DNA of 64,000 nucleotides, from contig NZ_OLMK01000100.1 in the NCBI RefSeq assembly GCF_900290235.1, positions 60,415 to 124,414 on the forward strand. Reading direction: 5' to 3'. Source of the DNA: Streptomyces sp. MA5143a. Lineage in GTDB: Bacteria; Actinomycetota; Actinomycetes; Streptomycetales; Streptomycetaceae. Both the position numbers and the translations under genes were made by a program. The notes below the pieces were generated by a model. That model was given only the letters and a program-made list of their open reading frames with translations, was not told where the DNA came from and did not search any database. Positions 1 to 9,025 of this stretch are shown here, in pieces (the stretch's first letter is position 1; every line of letters starts with the position of its first letter).

Positions 1-766
1 TGTGCTCCATCAGATAGGTGGTCAGCGTGTTCGGCTGCCCGGACACCGAGCTCAGCATCAGGCGGGGGAAGTTGACCCGGGACGACTCGCAGATGCAGGC
101 GATCAGCCCGCCGCTCGCGTACGTCGCGGTCAGCGGCAGATCGGTCAGCGGGCCGTTGTCGGTGCCGGAGGTTCCGGTGACCGGGATCGAGCCCGGGGCG
201 ACCGGGTTGTACGCGCCCTCGTCCCGGGCGCTGTGGACGAGCGTGCCGTCGGGGAAGACGAACGTCGTCAGCTCGTCGGCGATGGTGGCGGTGCCCTTGT
301 CGAGCAGCACGTACCGGAAGGCGACACCGCTCGGATAGGCGCGGATCTGGACGCTGAAGTTGATGAGGGTGGCGGTGTCGCGGAGGTTCCAGCGCATCTC
401 CTGGTACCGGTCGCGGACGGTCGCGTTGCGGCCGTAGGTCGGCGTCCAGGTGTTGTCGACGGTCCAGTGCTGGTAGTTGGTGATGACCGTGCCGCCGCGG
501 CCGAGCATCGTCCCGTCGCTCAGCTTCAGGCCGAGGGCCGAGCCGTTCACGACGGTAGCGCCCCCGCGCTTGGCCGACCAGCTCAGAACGCCGCCGGTCA
601 GGGACATCGTGATCGTGGTGCTGCCGTCGGGGGCCGTCGCGGTGACGGAGGCGTCCGCCGCCGCGGCCGTACCCGTCGTACCGATGCCGACCGCGGCCGT
701 ACCGGCGGCGACCGCCGCGCCCTTGAGCAGTCCTCGGCGGGACACCGAAGGCGATGGAAGCTGCAT
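1..766 (-). CDS. GH97-family glycoside hydrolase, N-terminal part (3' end outside window)
   Basis: The reverse strand from the ATG at 764-766 is open to the window edge, giving 255 residues. It starts with a twin-arginine (Tat) signal: SRRGLLKGAAVAAG at about residues 9-22, then an Ala-rich stretch, so the protein is probably exported folded. The body is a beta-sandwich-like N-domain of GH97 type, with MRWNLRDTATLINFSVQIRA followed by GVAFRYVLL around residues 120-150, the usual signature of the GH97 N-terminal domain. GH97 enzymes are calcium-dependent alpha-glucosidases or alpha-galactosidases. The catalytic barrel lies outside the window, so activity cannot be assigned. It is divergent from the GH43 gene at 1218 and belongs with the plant-polysaccharide enzymes to its right. 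Family call fairly firm; substrate unknown. Confidence 0.8.
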   Translation of the reverse strand, partial: MQLPSPSVSRRGLLKGAAVAAGTAAVGIGTTGTAAAADASVTATAPDGSTTITMSLTGGVLSWSAKRGGATVVNGSALGLKLSDGTMLGRGGTVITNYQHWTVDNTWTPTYGRNATVRDRYQEMRWNLRDTATLINFSVQIRAYPSGVAFRYVLLDKGTATIADELTTFVFPDGTLVHSARDEGAYNPVAPGSIPVTGTSGTDNGPLTDLPLTATYASGGLIACICESSRVNFPRLMLSSVSGQPNTLTTYLMEH

Positions 767-1217
767 GGCTGTACGCCTCTCCGTTGAGTGACCAGCAAGG
801 CGGCGAGGAAACCAACCAAACACAACTACACAGCAGCAAACGATTTCCCACCGACATCGGGCAGTTCTACGGCAGTACCCGTGGTAGGTCAACGGGATGG
901 ACATCACCTCAACGGCCCGCCAGGTCCCGGCCGAAAGGGTTCTTCGGCGCACCAATGCGCCCACTCAAGGCCGAGTTAGCAGGTGAAAGACCCCATCTCT
1001 AGGTCGGACATCCTCGTCAAGGGCAAACAAAATCGATCGCATCTCTTGACACCCCCCGAACAGGAAGCTCTCATTTCCCACTGAACACCACACCCGCTTC
1101 CCCACGTTCGTCGCGTTTGCCGTTTTCCGCGGCCCCCACTCCTCCGTGCATACGCGCCGCCAGGCACCCCGCCGGACGGACGACGTCACGTCGGGGGCCC
1201 TCTCAGGAGAGGCAGAG
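767..1217. other. divergent intergenic region between GH97 and GH43 genes
   Basis: No coding frame here has good coding statistics. It holds the 5' regions of two divergent secreted-hydrolase genes, including a candidate sigma70-type promoter at 1046-1074 for the rightward gene. I saw no strong palindromic operator. Confidence 0.6.
1046..1074 (+). promoter_or_regulatory. candidate promoter of GH43-ricin gene
   Basis: A perfect -35 TTGACA (1046-1051) is followed after 17 bases by TCTCAT (1069-1074). The surrounding CTCTTGACAC also occurs at 6198-6207 before the other GH43 gene, suggesting shared control. The predicted leader is about 140 bases. The -10 is weak, so this is inference. Confidence 0.45.
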
Positions 1218-2717
1218 ATGCCGCATCGCGCACCTGACCACAGAACCCCGCCCAGCCGGTGGCGTGCACTCGCCGCCGCGTTCCTCACCCTGCTCGGAGG
1301 TTTCACGGCACTCCTGCTGCCCGCCACGCCCGCCAGCGCCGCCTCCGTCTCGTTCACCCTGGGCGCCACCAGGACCGACCAGAACGGCAACACCCTCCAG
1401 CTGCACGGCCTGGGCATCGTCAAGGTGGGCGACACCTGGTACGGCTTCGGCGAGGACAAGACCGGCGAGAACTCGACCGACACGTCCTTCCAGGACATCC
1501 CCTGCTACACCTCGACCGACCTCGCCAACTGGACGTACCAGGGCCAGGCCCTGAGCCGGCAGGACAGCGGCGATCTGGGCCCCAACCGCGTCGTGGAGCG
1601 GCCGAAGGTCATCCACAACGCGTCGACCGGCACGTACGTGATGTACACGCACATCGACAGCCGCACCTACGGCGACGCGAGGGTCGGGGTGGCCACCAGC
1701 AGCACCCCCTGCGGCCCCTACACCTACCGGGGCAGTTTCCGCCCGATGGGCAACATCAGCCGTGACATCGGCCTGTTCCAGGACACCGACGGCACCGGCT
1801 ACCTGCTGAGCGAGGACCGCAACAACGGCCTGCGCGTCTACAAGCTGTCCGCCGACTACCTCTCCGTCGACAGCCTGGTGACGACCCTGGGCAGCGGCGG
1901 CTCGGCCAACAGCTTCGAGTCGCCCGCCATGGTGAAGGTCAACGGCGTCTACTACCTGCTCGCCTCCCACCTGACCGGGTGGGGCCTCAACGACAACGTC
2001 TACACCACCGCGACCTCGCTGGGCGGCCCCTGGGCGCCGATGCGCAACTTCGCGGCACCGGGCACCAAGACGTACGGCAGCCAGACGGCGAACATCATCA
2101 CTGTGCAGGGCAGTTCCGGCAGCACCTACATCTACGCCGGCGACCGGTGGGACACCTCCAACCTCGGCGAGTCGAAGCTGATCTGGCTGCCGATGACCAT
2201 CCGCGGCACCATGGTCAACGTCGGCCAGTACCCGAGCTGGTCGCTCGACGTCGCCGCCGGCACCTGGACGCCCAACTCCGGCGTGCCCACCAGCGCGGTG
2301 CACACCCTCACCAACGCGGGCAGTTCCCTGCTGATGGATGTCGCGAGCGGCTCCACGGCCACCGGAGCCAAGGTCATCCAGTGGCAGTCCAACGGTGGCG
2401 ACAACCAGAAGTGGACGCTGAACCGGGTGGCGGACAACGTCTACACGCTCAAGAGCGTCAAGAGCGGCCTGTGCCTGGACGTCCCCAGCAGGTCGACCGC
2501 GGAGAACGTGAAACTGCAGCAGTGGACCTGCAACGGCGGCGCCAACCAGCAGTTCGCCTTCGACCTCGTCGGCAGCCTCACCGGCTCCAAGTACATGCTC
2601 GTCAACGTGGGAAGCGGACTGAACATCGGCGTGGACTCCGCCTCCACCACCGCGGGTGCCGCCGTCGTCCAGCTCACCGGAGCCGGCGCCGCCGGCCAGC
2701 AGTGGACGCTGTCCTGA
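1218..2717 (+). CDS. secreted GH43 hydrolase with C-terminal ricin-type lectin (CBM13), exo-beta-1,3-galactanase-like
   Basis: The ATG at 1218 is chosen because AGGAGAGG (1205-1212) precedes it; an upstream in-frame ATG at 1146 lacks a ribosome site. The 499-residue product has a Sec signal peptide (about 1-41, ending TPASA), a five-bladed GH43 module (about 45-350) and a ricin B-type lectin module (about 357-499) with QxW-like repeats (DNQKWTL, ANQQFAF, AGQQWTL). LHGLGIVKVGDTWYGFGEDK and ERPKVIHN resemble the GH43 subgroup of exo-beta-1,3-galactanases, several of which carry CBM13. With the arabinofuranosidases to its right it would attack arabinogalactan side chains outside the cell. GH43 plus ricin is firm; the galactanase activity is inferred. 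Confidence 0.85.
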   Translation: MPHRAPDHRTPPSRWRALAAAFLTLLGGFTALLLPATPASAASVSFTLGATRTDQNGNTLQLHGLGIVKVGDTWYGFGEDKTGENSTDTSFQDIPCYTSTDLANWTYQGQALSRQDSGDLGPNRVVERPKVIHNASTGTYVMYTHIDSRTYGDARVGVATSSTPCGPYTYRGSFRPMGNISRDIGLFQDTDGTGYLLSEDRNNGLRVYKLSADYLSVDSLVTTLGSGGSANSFESPAMVKVNGVYYLLASHLTGWGLNDNVYTTATSLGGPWAPMRNFAAPGTKTYGSQTANIITVQGSSGSTYIYAGDRWDTSNLGESKLIWLPMTIRGTMVNVGQYPSWSLDVAAGTWTPNSGVPTSAVHTLTNAGSSLLMDVASGSTATGAKVIQWQSNGGDNQKWTLNRVADNVYTLKSVKSGLCLDVPSRSTAENVKLQQWTCNGGANQQFAFDLVGSLTGSKYMLVNVGSGLNIGVDSASTTAGAAVVQLTGAGAAGQQWTLS

Positions 2718-2727
2718 CCCTCTGAAC

Positions 2728-2761
2728 GTGGCCTGTCTGCAAGTCCTCGCAGACAGGCCAC
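2728..2761 (+). terminator. hairpin terminator after GH43-ricin gene
   Basis: A perfect 13-bp inverted repeat, GTGGCCTGTCTGC / GCAGACAGGCCAC, with an 8-base loop starts 10 bases after the stop codon. There is no U tract, as is common in streptomycetes. Confidence 0.8.
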
Positions 2762-2848
2762 ACGCACGCGCGGGACGTGACAGACACACACCGTTGCCCG
2801 ACATTCCGAAAACGGTTCGAGATTCCGTACACCGCTGAAGGAAGTCAG

Positions 2849-5800
2849 ATGCCACAACGAAGAAGCAGGCAGGGCTCGCGGCTGCGGCTGCGCGCCCGGC
2901 TCATCGGGGCGGCCGCCGGCGCCGCCCTGCTGGCCGGCGGCCTGACGGGCCTCACCGCCACTCCCGCCGCCGCGGCGGCCACCCTGGCCGGCCACTGGGC
3001 CATGGACGAGGGCAGCGGCTCCACCGCCGCCGACTCCTCCGGCAACGGCAACACGGCCACCCTCGGACCCGCCGCGACCTGGACGACCGGCCAGGTCGGA
3101 CCGGGCGCCGTCGAGATGGGCGGCACCGCCGGCTCCGTCGTCGACGTTCCCACTCCGGTGGTGGACACCTCGGCGAGCTTCACCGTGTCGGCGTGGGTGA
3201 GGCTCAGCAGCACCTCCGGCTTCCAGACCGCGGTGAGCATCGACGGAACCAGCCTCAGCGGCTTCTACCTGCAACTGAACGGCACGACGGGCAAGTTCTC
3301 CTTCACCCGGCGCGCCTCGGACAGCTCCTCGGCGGCCGCTACCCGCGCCGACGCCACCTCCGCCCCCTCCACCGGCACCTGGTACCACCTGGTGGGCGTG
3401 GACGACGTCGCCGCCGGCACGCTGCGGCTCTACGTCGACGGGCAGGCGCAGGGCTCGGCCCCGTACACCGGCGCCTGGAAGGCCACCGGCCACACCGTCA
3501 TCGGCCGCGGACTGTACGGCGGAAAGCCGACGGACTACCTCAAGGGCTCGGTCGACGACGTGCGCCTCTACTCCGGCGCGATGACCGCCGCCGAGGTCGC
3601 CGCACTCAACCAGCCGGCCCACTGGGCGCTGGACGAGGGCAGCGGCACGACCGCCGCCGACTCCTCCGACAACGGCCACACCGCCACCCTGGGCTCTGCC
3701 GCGACCTGGACATCCGGCAAGGTGGGGCCCTCTGCCCTGTCCCTGAACGGCACCTCGGCCGCCACCGCCACCGCCCCGGGCTCGATCGTCGACACCTCGA
3801 AGGGCTTCTCGGCCTCGGCCTGGGTCAGGCTCAACAGCACCTCCGGCTACCAGACCGCGGTGAGCGCCGACGGGACGAACGTCAGCGGCTTCTACCTCCA
3901 ACTCAGCGGCGCGACGCACACATTCGCCTTCACCCGGCGCGCCTCGGACAGCACCACCGCCGCCGAGACCCGCGCCGACGCGACCTCCGCCCCCACCACC
4001 GGCACCTGGTACCACCTGGTGGGCGTGGACGACGTCGCCGCCGGACAACTGCGCCTGTACGTCAACGGGCTGTTGCAGTCCACCGTCGCCCACACCGGGA
4101 GCTGGAAGGCCACCGGCACCACCGCCATCGGCCGAGGCCGCTTCGGCGGCAGACCGGTGGACTTCCTCAACGGCGCGGTCGACGAGGTGCAGCTCTTCGA
4201 CCACGCCCTCACCGGCTCCGAGGTCGCGGCACTCTCCGGCGGCAGCGGTGGCACCCTGAACGTGGACGTCGCCCACCCCGCGCACAGCGTGCCCTCGACG
4301 TTCTTCGGCGTGATGACCGAGGACATCAACCACTCCGGTGAGGGCGGCCTGTACCCGGAGCTGATCCAGAACCGCTCCATGATGGCGAGCACCACCTCCC
4401 CCACCGGCTGGTCCGCCGTCGGCGGCTCCGCCATCGCTCTGGACGCCGACAACCCCCTCAACTCCGCGCTCACCCGGTCGCTCAGACTGACCATCAACAG
4501 CGCGTCCGGTTCCGCGCGGGCCGGTGTGGCCAACGGCGGCTTCTGGGGCATCCCGGTCCGCCCGCGCCAGAAATACACCGCCTCCCTGTTCGCCAAGGCG
4601 AGTCCCGGCTTCACCGGTCCGCTCACCGTCGACGTCGAGAGCACCGGCGGGACCGTCCACGCCTCGGGCACCGTCACCGGACTGACCACCTCCTGGAAGC
4701 AGTTCACCGTCAGCCTCACCGCCTCCGCCGACGCCCCCACCACCGCCACCAACCGGTTCGTCGTCTCCGCCACCAGCGGCGCCGGCTCCACCGTCTGGCT
4801 GGACAACGTCTCCCTCCTCCCGCCGACCTACAAGGACCGGGCCAACGGTCTGCGTCCCGACCTGATGGAGAAGATCGCGGGCCTCAGGCCCTCCTTCATC
4901 CGCGAGCCGGGCGGCAACTACCTCGAGGGGAGGACCCTGGCCACCCGCTTCAACTGGAAGGAGACCATCGGTCCCGTCTGGACCCGGCCCGGCCACCGGA
5001 ACGACGCCTGGGGCTACTGGTCCACCGACGGCCTCGGCCTGCTGGAGTACCTCGAATGGGCCGAGGACATCGGCGCCGAGCCGGTCCTGGCCGTCTACGC
5101 CGGCTACCACCTCAACGGCACCCATGTGCCGCTGTCGGACCTCGGACCGTACGTGCGGGAAGCGCTGGACGAGATCGAGTACGCCACCGGCTCCACCAGC
5201 ACCACCTGGGGCGCCCGGCGCGCCGCCGACGGACACCCCGCTCCGTTCGACGTCAAGTATGTCGAGATCGGCAACGAGGACTTCTTCGACAAGTCGGGCA
5301 GCTACGACGGCGACAACGGCCGCTTCGCCCAGTTCTACGACGCCATCAAGGCCACGTACCCGTCGATCAAGCTCATCTCCACGGCCAGGGTGACCGCCCG
5401 CACCGCCGACGTCCAGGACGATCACTTTTACCGGAACGCCGCGTGGATGAACAGCCACTCGTCGTTCTACGACAACACCTCCCGCACCTCCCCGACGAAG
5501 ATCATGGTCGGGGAGTGGGCGACCCGGGAGGGCAGTCCGACTCCGAACCTGAACGCCGCCCTCGGTGACGCCTCCTGGCTCGCCGGGATGCTGCGCAACT
5601 CCGACGTGGTGACCCATGAGGCCTACGCCCCGCTGCTGGTCAACGTCAACGACCCCACGTGGACCCCGAACCTGATCGGCTTCAACGCCCTGACCAGCTA
5701 CAACTCACCGGCCTACTACGTCCAGAAGATGATGGCCGACGCCCACGGCAACCAGGTGCTGCCCGCCTCCTACGCCGGCACCAGCACGGTGAACACCGTG

Positions 5801-6070
5801 GTCACCAAGGACTCCGTCACCGGAAAGATCTACGTCACGCTGGTCAACCCCTCCTCCACCGCGCAGATCGTGAACCTCAGCCTCTCCGGCGCGGGCACCC
5901 TGCCCTCCACCGGCACGGCCACCACGCTCACCTCCGCCGACCCCACCGACACCAACACCATCAACGACCCCGACAGGATCACCCCGACCACCACGTCGAT
6001 CAGCGGTGTGAGCGCGGCCTTCGCCCGCACCGTCCCGGCCTACTCGGTCACCGTCCTCACCCTCGGCTGA
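2849..6070 (+). CDS. secreted alpha-L-arabinofuranosidase, LamG-LamG-(CBM4-like)-GH51
   Basis: The ATG at 2849 follows a GAAGGAAG ribosome site; the 1,073-residue product has a signal peptide (about 1-42, ending AAAAA). Two concanavalin-like LamG modules follow (about 45-255 and 258-465), each starting with an HWA-x-DEGSG motif. Then come a carbohydrate-binding sandwich and the GH51 barrel. GH51 signatures are visible: FFGVMTEDINH, FIREPGGNYLEG, the acid/base EIGNED (E810) and the nucleophile in MVGEWA (E889). GH51 enzymes release terminal alpha-L-arabinofuranose from arabinan, arabinoxylan or arabinogalactan. The two LamG copies are very similar in DNA, so the duplication is recent. Family and catalytic residues are directly visible; the preferred polymer is not. 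Confidence 0.93.
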   Translation: MPQRRSRQGSRLRLRARLIGAAAGAALLAGGLTGLTATPAAAAATLAGHWAMDEGSGSTAADSSGNGNTATLGPAATWTTGQVGPGAVEMGGTAGSVVDVPTPVVDTSASFTVSAWVRLSSTSGFQTAVSIDGTSLSGFYLQLNGTTGKFSFTRRASDSSSAAATRADATSAPSTGTWYHLVGVDDVAAGTLRLYVDGQAQGSAPYTGAWKATGHTVIGRGLYGGKPTDYLKGSVDDVRLYSGAMTAAEVAALNQPAHWALDEGSGTTAADSSDNGHTATLGSAATWTSGKVGPSALSLNGTSAATATAPGSIVDTSKGFSASAWVRLNSTSGYQTAVSADGTNVSGFYLQLSGATHTFAFTRRASDSTTAAETRADATSAPTTGTWYHLVGVDDVAAGQLRLYVNGLLQSTVAHTGSWKATGTTAIGRGRFGGRPVDFLNGAVDEVQLFDHALTGSEVAALSGGSGGTLNVDVAHPAHSVPSTFFGVMTEDINHSGEGGLYPELIQNRSMMASTTSPTGWSAVGGSAIALDADNPLNSALTRSLRLTINSASGSARAGVANGGFWGIPVRPRQKYTASLFAKASPGFTGPLTVDVESTGGTVHASGTVTGLTTSWKQFTVSLTASADAPTTATNRFVVSATSGAGSTVWLDNVSLLPPTYKDRANGLRPDLMEKIAGLRPSFIREPGGNYLEGRTLATRFNWKETIGPVWTRPGHRNDAWGYWSTDGLGLLEYLEWAEDIGAEPVLAVYAGYHLNGTHVPLSDLGPYVREALDEIEYATGSTSTTWGARRAADGHPAPFDVKYVEIGNEDFFDKSGSYDGDNGRFAQFYDAIKATYPSIKLISTARVTARTADVQDDHFYRNAAWMNSHSSFYDNTSRTSPTKIMVGEWATREGSPTPNLNAALGDASWLAGMLRNSDVVTHEAYAPLLVNVNDPTWTPNLIGFNALTSYNSPAYYVQKMMADAHGNQVLPASYAGTSTVNTVVTKDSVTGKIYVTLVNPSSTAQIVNLSLSGAGTLPSTGTATTLTSADPTDTNTINDPDRITPTTTSISGVSAAFARTVPAYSVTVLTLG

Positions 6071-6086
6071 CCCACAACCGACCTAC

Positions 6087-6120
6087 GGCGGGCCGCACGG
6101 ACATCTCCGTGCGGCCCGCC
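6087..6120 (+). terminator. hairpin terminator after GH51 gene
   Basis: A perfect 15-bp stem, GGCGGGCCGCACGGA / TCCGTGCGGCCCGCC, with a CATC loop begins 16 bases after the stop codon. Confidence 0.85.
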
Positions 6121-6200
6121 CCGTGTTTCCGTTATGCGCGAGGCGCCGGCGCGTCTCCTGTGTGTACGGCTCCCGCGCACCACCGTTCCTGTCCCGTCTC

Positions 6201-6230
6201 TTGACACTCACTCTTACCCACCTCTAACTT
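6201..6230 (+). promoter_or_regulatory. candidate promoter of GH43-AbfB gene
   Basis: TTGACA (6201-6206), a 17-base spacer, then CTAACT (6224-6229). The context CTCTTGACAC matches the promoter proposed at 1046. It implies a leader of about 95 bases to the ATG at 6332. Confidence 0.55.
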
Positions 6231-6331
6231 TTCGCCGAATTCACGAACAATGTCCGGCATTTCGAACCATACGTGTACGCGCCGGATGCCTTTCGCCTGT
6301 CCCGGCACCCGCAGAAAGACGGGAAACGCAC

Positions 6332-7762
6332 ATGCGCACGCTTCTCTCGCGGCTGGCGGCGGTATTCGTCGCCGCCTGCCTGCTCCTCACCTCTCAATCC
6401 CTGGCCGCGCCCGAGCGGGCGGCCGCCGCCGAACCCGGCTATCTGATGACGCACTTCATCGGGGAGGGCTCGAACGGCCAGCAGATCTACTTCTCGTACA
6501 GCGCGGACGGCCTGAACTGGTCCGAGCTCAACGGCGGTGGCGTAGCCCTTCGTTCCACGGTCGGTACCAAGGGGGTGCGCGACCCCGCTCTGGTGAGATC
6601 GCCCGACGGCAGCAAGTACTGGATCATCGCCACCGACCTGTGCATCAGCTGCGGGCAGAACTGGGAGGCCGCCGTGTTCAACGGCAGCCGCAACCTCGTG
6701 GTGTGGGAGTCGACGGACCTGATCAACTGGTCGGAGCCGTGGCTGCTCAACGTGGCCGGCGCCATCCCCGACGCGCGCAACGCCTGGGCGCCGGAGGCGA
6801 TCTGGGACGCCGAGACCAATGACTACGTCCTGTACTGGGCGACGAACGTGCCCCTCAACGGCAAGGCGAAGCACCGCATCTACTACGCCCGCACCAGCGA
6901 CTTCCGCACCATCACCACGCCCCAGATCTACATCGACCGGCCCGGCACCCAGGAACTCATCGACACCCAGATCGTCGAGATGCCGGCCGGTGTCGGCAAC
7001 TACCGCTACGTACGGGCCTCCGGTGACGGCCAGATCACCATCGAAGGCAGCAACTCGATCCTCGGCACGTGGACGAACCTCGGCAACCTCTCCGGCATCG
7101 GCCTGACCGGCGCCCAGGTCGAGGGCCCGATGTGGATGAAGTTCCGCGACCGCGACGAGTGGACCCTGTACCTCGACCAGTACTCCTCCGGACGCGGCTA
7201 CATGCCGGTCACGACGACCAACCCGTCCGCCCCCAGCACCTACCAGCTCCCGGCGGCGGGCAGCTACAACATGGGCGTCAACAAGAAGCGCCACGGCTCG
7301 ATCCTGAACCTCACGGCCGCCGAGGATTCCCGCGTCCTCGCACGCTGGACCGACACCCCGGCCAAGCGGCTCCAGTCGTTCAACTTCCAGGACCGGTACG
7401 TGCGGCACGCCAACTTCGACGTGCGCATCGACCAGAACATCACCGGTCCTGACGCCCAGTTCCGGCTGCGACCCGGCCTGGCCGGCTCCGGCACCGTCTC
7501 CTTCGAGTCGGTGAACTACCGCGGCTACTTCCTGCGGCACGCCAACAACGACTTCCAGCTGGTCCGCAACGACGGCACGGCCCAGTTCGCCGCGGACGCC
7601 ACCTTCCGCCAGGTCGCCGGCCTCGCGGACTCCAGCTGGTCCTCGTTCCAGTCGTACAACCACCCGGACCGGTACATCCGCCACTACGCGTACTACCTGA
7701 AGCTCGACCCGATCACCACGGCGACAGCACGCGCCGACGCCACCTTCCGTGTGACGAACTGA
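6332..7762 (+). CDS. secreted GH43 arabinofuranosidase/arabinanase-like enzyme with AbfB (CBM42) domain
   Basis: The ATG at 6332 opens a signal peptide (about 1-36, MRTLLSRLAAVFVAACLLL onward); the upstream in-frame extension lies in promoter sequence and is rejected. The 476-residue protein has a five-bladed propeller of GH43 type (about 40-330; motifs GVRDPALVRSPDG, NAWAPEAIWD and VEGPMWMKF supply the acidic residues usual in this fold). The C-terminal beta-trefoil (about 345-476) is of AbfB type, with repeated YVRHANFD, FLRHANND and YIRHYAYY. AbfB/CBM42 binds arabinofuranose side chains. Together with the GH51 gene this points to secreted arabinan or arabinogalactan breakdown. Domain calls firm, exact specificity unknown. 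Confidence 0.9.
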   Translation: MRTLLSRLAAVFVAACLLLTSQSLAAPERAAAAEPGYLMTHFIGEGSNGQQIYFSYSADGLNWSELNGGGVALRSTVGTKGVRDPALVRSPDGSKYWIIATDLCISCGQNWEAAVFNGSRNLVVWESTDLINWSEPWLLNVAGAIPDARNAWAPEAIWDAETNDYVLYWATNVPLNGKAKHRIYYARTSDFRTITTPQIYIDRPGTQELIDTQIVEMPAGVGNYRYVRASGDGQITIEGSNSILGTWTNLGNLSGIGLTGAQVEGPMWMKFRDRDEWTLYLDQYSSGRGYMPVTTTNPSAPSTYQLPAAGSYNMGVNKKRHGSILNLTAAEDSRVLARWTDTPAKRLQSFNFQDRYVRHANFDVRIDQNITGPDAQFRLRPGLAGSGTVSFESVNYRGYFLRHANNDFQLVRNDGTAQFAADATFRQVAGLADSSWSSFQSYNHPDRYIRHYAYYLKLDPITTATARADATFRVTN

Positions 7763-7774
7763 CCCGACACCGAC

Positions 7775-7811
7775 GGGGACGCCGACGCCTCCAGGAGGCG
7801 CCGGCGTCCCC
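7775..7811 (+). terminator. hairpin terminator after GH43-AbfB gene
   Basis: An 18-bp stem with one mismatch, GGGGACGCCGACGCCTCC against GGAGGCGCCGGCGTCCCC, lies 12 bases after the stop codon. It closes the polysaccharide-degradation block. Confidence 0.85.
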
Positions 7812-7902
7812 TTCCTCCGCCCGGAAGGCAGAGGTGCTCCATCGAGGCACGTTGTGCCGGAGACCGATCCTGTCCCGCCCAGGCGTTCCCAGGGTGATCC
7901 GC

Positions 7903-8072
7903 ATGAGCGACGCCGCGCACAAGACCTCCCGTGATCGAGCCCTGGATGTCGTACGGGGCCATGTGGACCACGACGCCGTCGCGGTCCACGAGGTGCTGGA
8001 CGGCCTGGACGCCGGCGGCTCGCTGGAGGTGTACGCCATCCTCTCGCCGCGGCCGAGGCGACGCGGGCGTGA
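7903..8072 (+). pseudogene. short unknown ORF, probably frameshifted near its end
   Basis: ATG 7903 has AGGGTGA at 7891-7897 as a ribosome site. The frame reads MSDAAHKTSRDRALDVVRGH and then LDGLDAGGSLEVYAI before running into unlikely Arg/Pro-rich sequence. Removing one CT from CTCT at about 8040 would give the natural ending LAAAEATRA with a stop at 8070-8072. I therefore read it as a roughly 56-residue conserved-looking protein with a 2-base insertion, or a chance ORF. I do not recognise the family. It lies between the GH43 terminator and a convergent tetR gene. Confidence 0.35.
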
Positions 8073-8321
8073 GCCCGCGGGGACGAGTCGGCGATGCGCG
8101 CGGCTTCGTGCCAGCATCTCACCGGAGCCGTGCACATCACCCCTGTCGGTGTCACCGTTCTCGGGCCCTCACCGACCACCGCCTCGCCGACACCGACAAG
8201 TGATCGTCGTCCCTCCAGGGACACCGAGGAAGCGAAGGCCAGGGCGGGCCGAACGCCGAGCACGTCTCCCTTCTGCACGTCTCCCTTCTCTGACAACGGC
8301 CGCCTGGAAGGAGGGAGTTCG

Positions 8322-8921
8322 TCAGCAGTCGGTCCCGGTCACCCGCCGTACCAGGTCCGCCCAAGTGGCCTTGAGCCGCTCGGTGGTGATCTGGTCGTCG
8401 TTGCGCAGGTGGTCGAGGGTCTCCAGGTCGACGAAGGCCAGCAGGGCATGGGCCAGCACGGTGTGATCCCCCACGACTCCCGCCTCCCGCAGCAGCGAGG
8501 TGACGTGGAGGCGGAAGGCCCGGCCGTAGTGCGAGGTCTGGCGCCGGTCGGTGGGCACCTGACGCCCCAAGGCCGGGCCCAGGTCGGTGGGGTCGGCGAC
8601 CCGTTCGATCAGGGCATGGCCGAACGCGGTCAGCCGGTCGCTCGCCGGGGCCTCCGGCCCCAGCGGCGGCGAACCGGAGGTGTACGCCTCGTAGAACTCC
8701 GCCTCTACGTCGTCCAGCAGGGCCAGCAGCAGGCCATTGCGGTCGCCGAACCGGCGGAACAGCGTACCCTTGCCCACCCCGGCGACCTGCGCGACCTCGT
8801 GCATCGTCACATGCTCGGCGCCCCGCTCGGCCACCAGCCAGGCGGCCGCCTCCAACAAACGGGCACGGTTGCGGGCGGCGTCGGCACGCTCCCCCGCCAG
8901 ATCGCCCGAAGACTCCGTCAT
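8322..8921 (-). CDS. TetR-family transcriptional regulator
   Basis: A 199-residue protein with an N-terminal TetR helix-turn-helix (about 18-65: LLEAAAWLVAERG, then VAQVAGVGKGTLFRRFGDR) and an all-helical ligand-binding C-terminal part. Such proteins repress nearby transport or enzyme genes until a small ligand binds. No obvious target gene survives next to it: upstream lies a short Rieske-like tail whose stop codon overlaps this ATG (ATGA, 8918-8921). Translational coupling to a now-decayed redox gene would explain that. Target and ligand are unknown. Confidence 0.88.
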   Translation of the reverse strand: MTESSGDLAGERADAARNRARLLEAAAWLVAERGAEHVTMHEVAQVAGVGKGTLFRRFGDRNGLLLALLDDVEAEFYEAYTSGSPPLGPEAPASDRLTAFGHALIERVADPTDLGPALGRQVPTDRRQTSHYGRAFRLHVTSLLREAGVVGDHTVLAHALLAFVDLETLDHLRNDDQITTERLKATWADLVRRVTGTDC

Positions 8922-9025
8922 CCATCACCCCGCGACACGACATCGACGTACACGCCACCATCCTCGATCCGCACGGGACACACCGGAACAGGCCGCGAAG
9001 CCGGCGCAGGCTGATCGCCCAAGCT
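8918..9025 (-). pseudogene. relic of a Rieske/NirD-type iron-sulfur protein C-terminus
   Basis: The frame that ends with TGA overlapping the tetR ATG reads GDQPAPASRPVPVCPVRIED, then GGVYVDVVSRGDG. That is the usual C-terminal strand pattern of Rieske-type ferredoxin domains, as in NirD-like proteins. The cysteine/histidine cluster motifs upstream are absent; sequence beyond about 9025 is unrelated or too eroded. Only the tail remains, so it cannot bind a cluster. Similarity is by eye over about 33 residues. Confidence 0.3.

Noticed and set aside
2441..5617. Long reverse-strand open frame opposite the GH51 gene
   Set aside because: Gly/Val/Arg-rich shadow of a high-GC gene; no domain, and the forward frame has clear catalytic motifs.
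1..7811. Biosynthetic gene cluster for a natural product
   Set aside because: No PKS, NRPS, terpene or RiPP genes; all are secreted carbohydrate enzymes.
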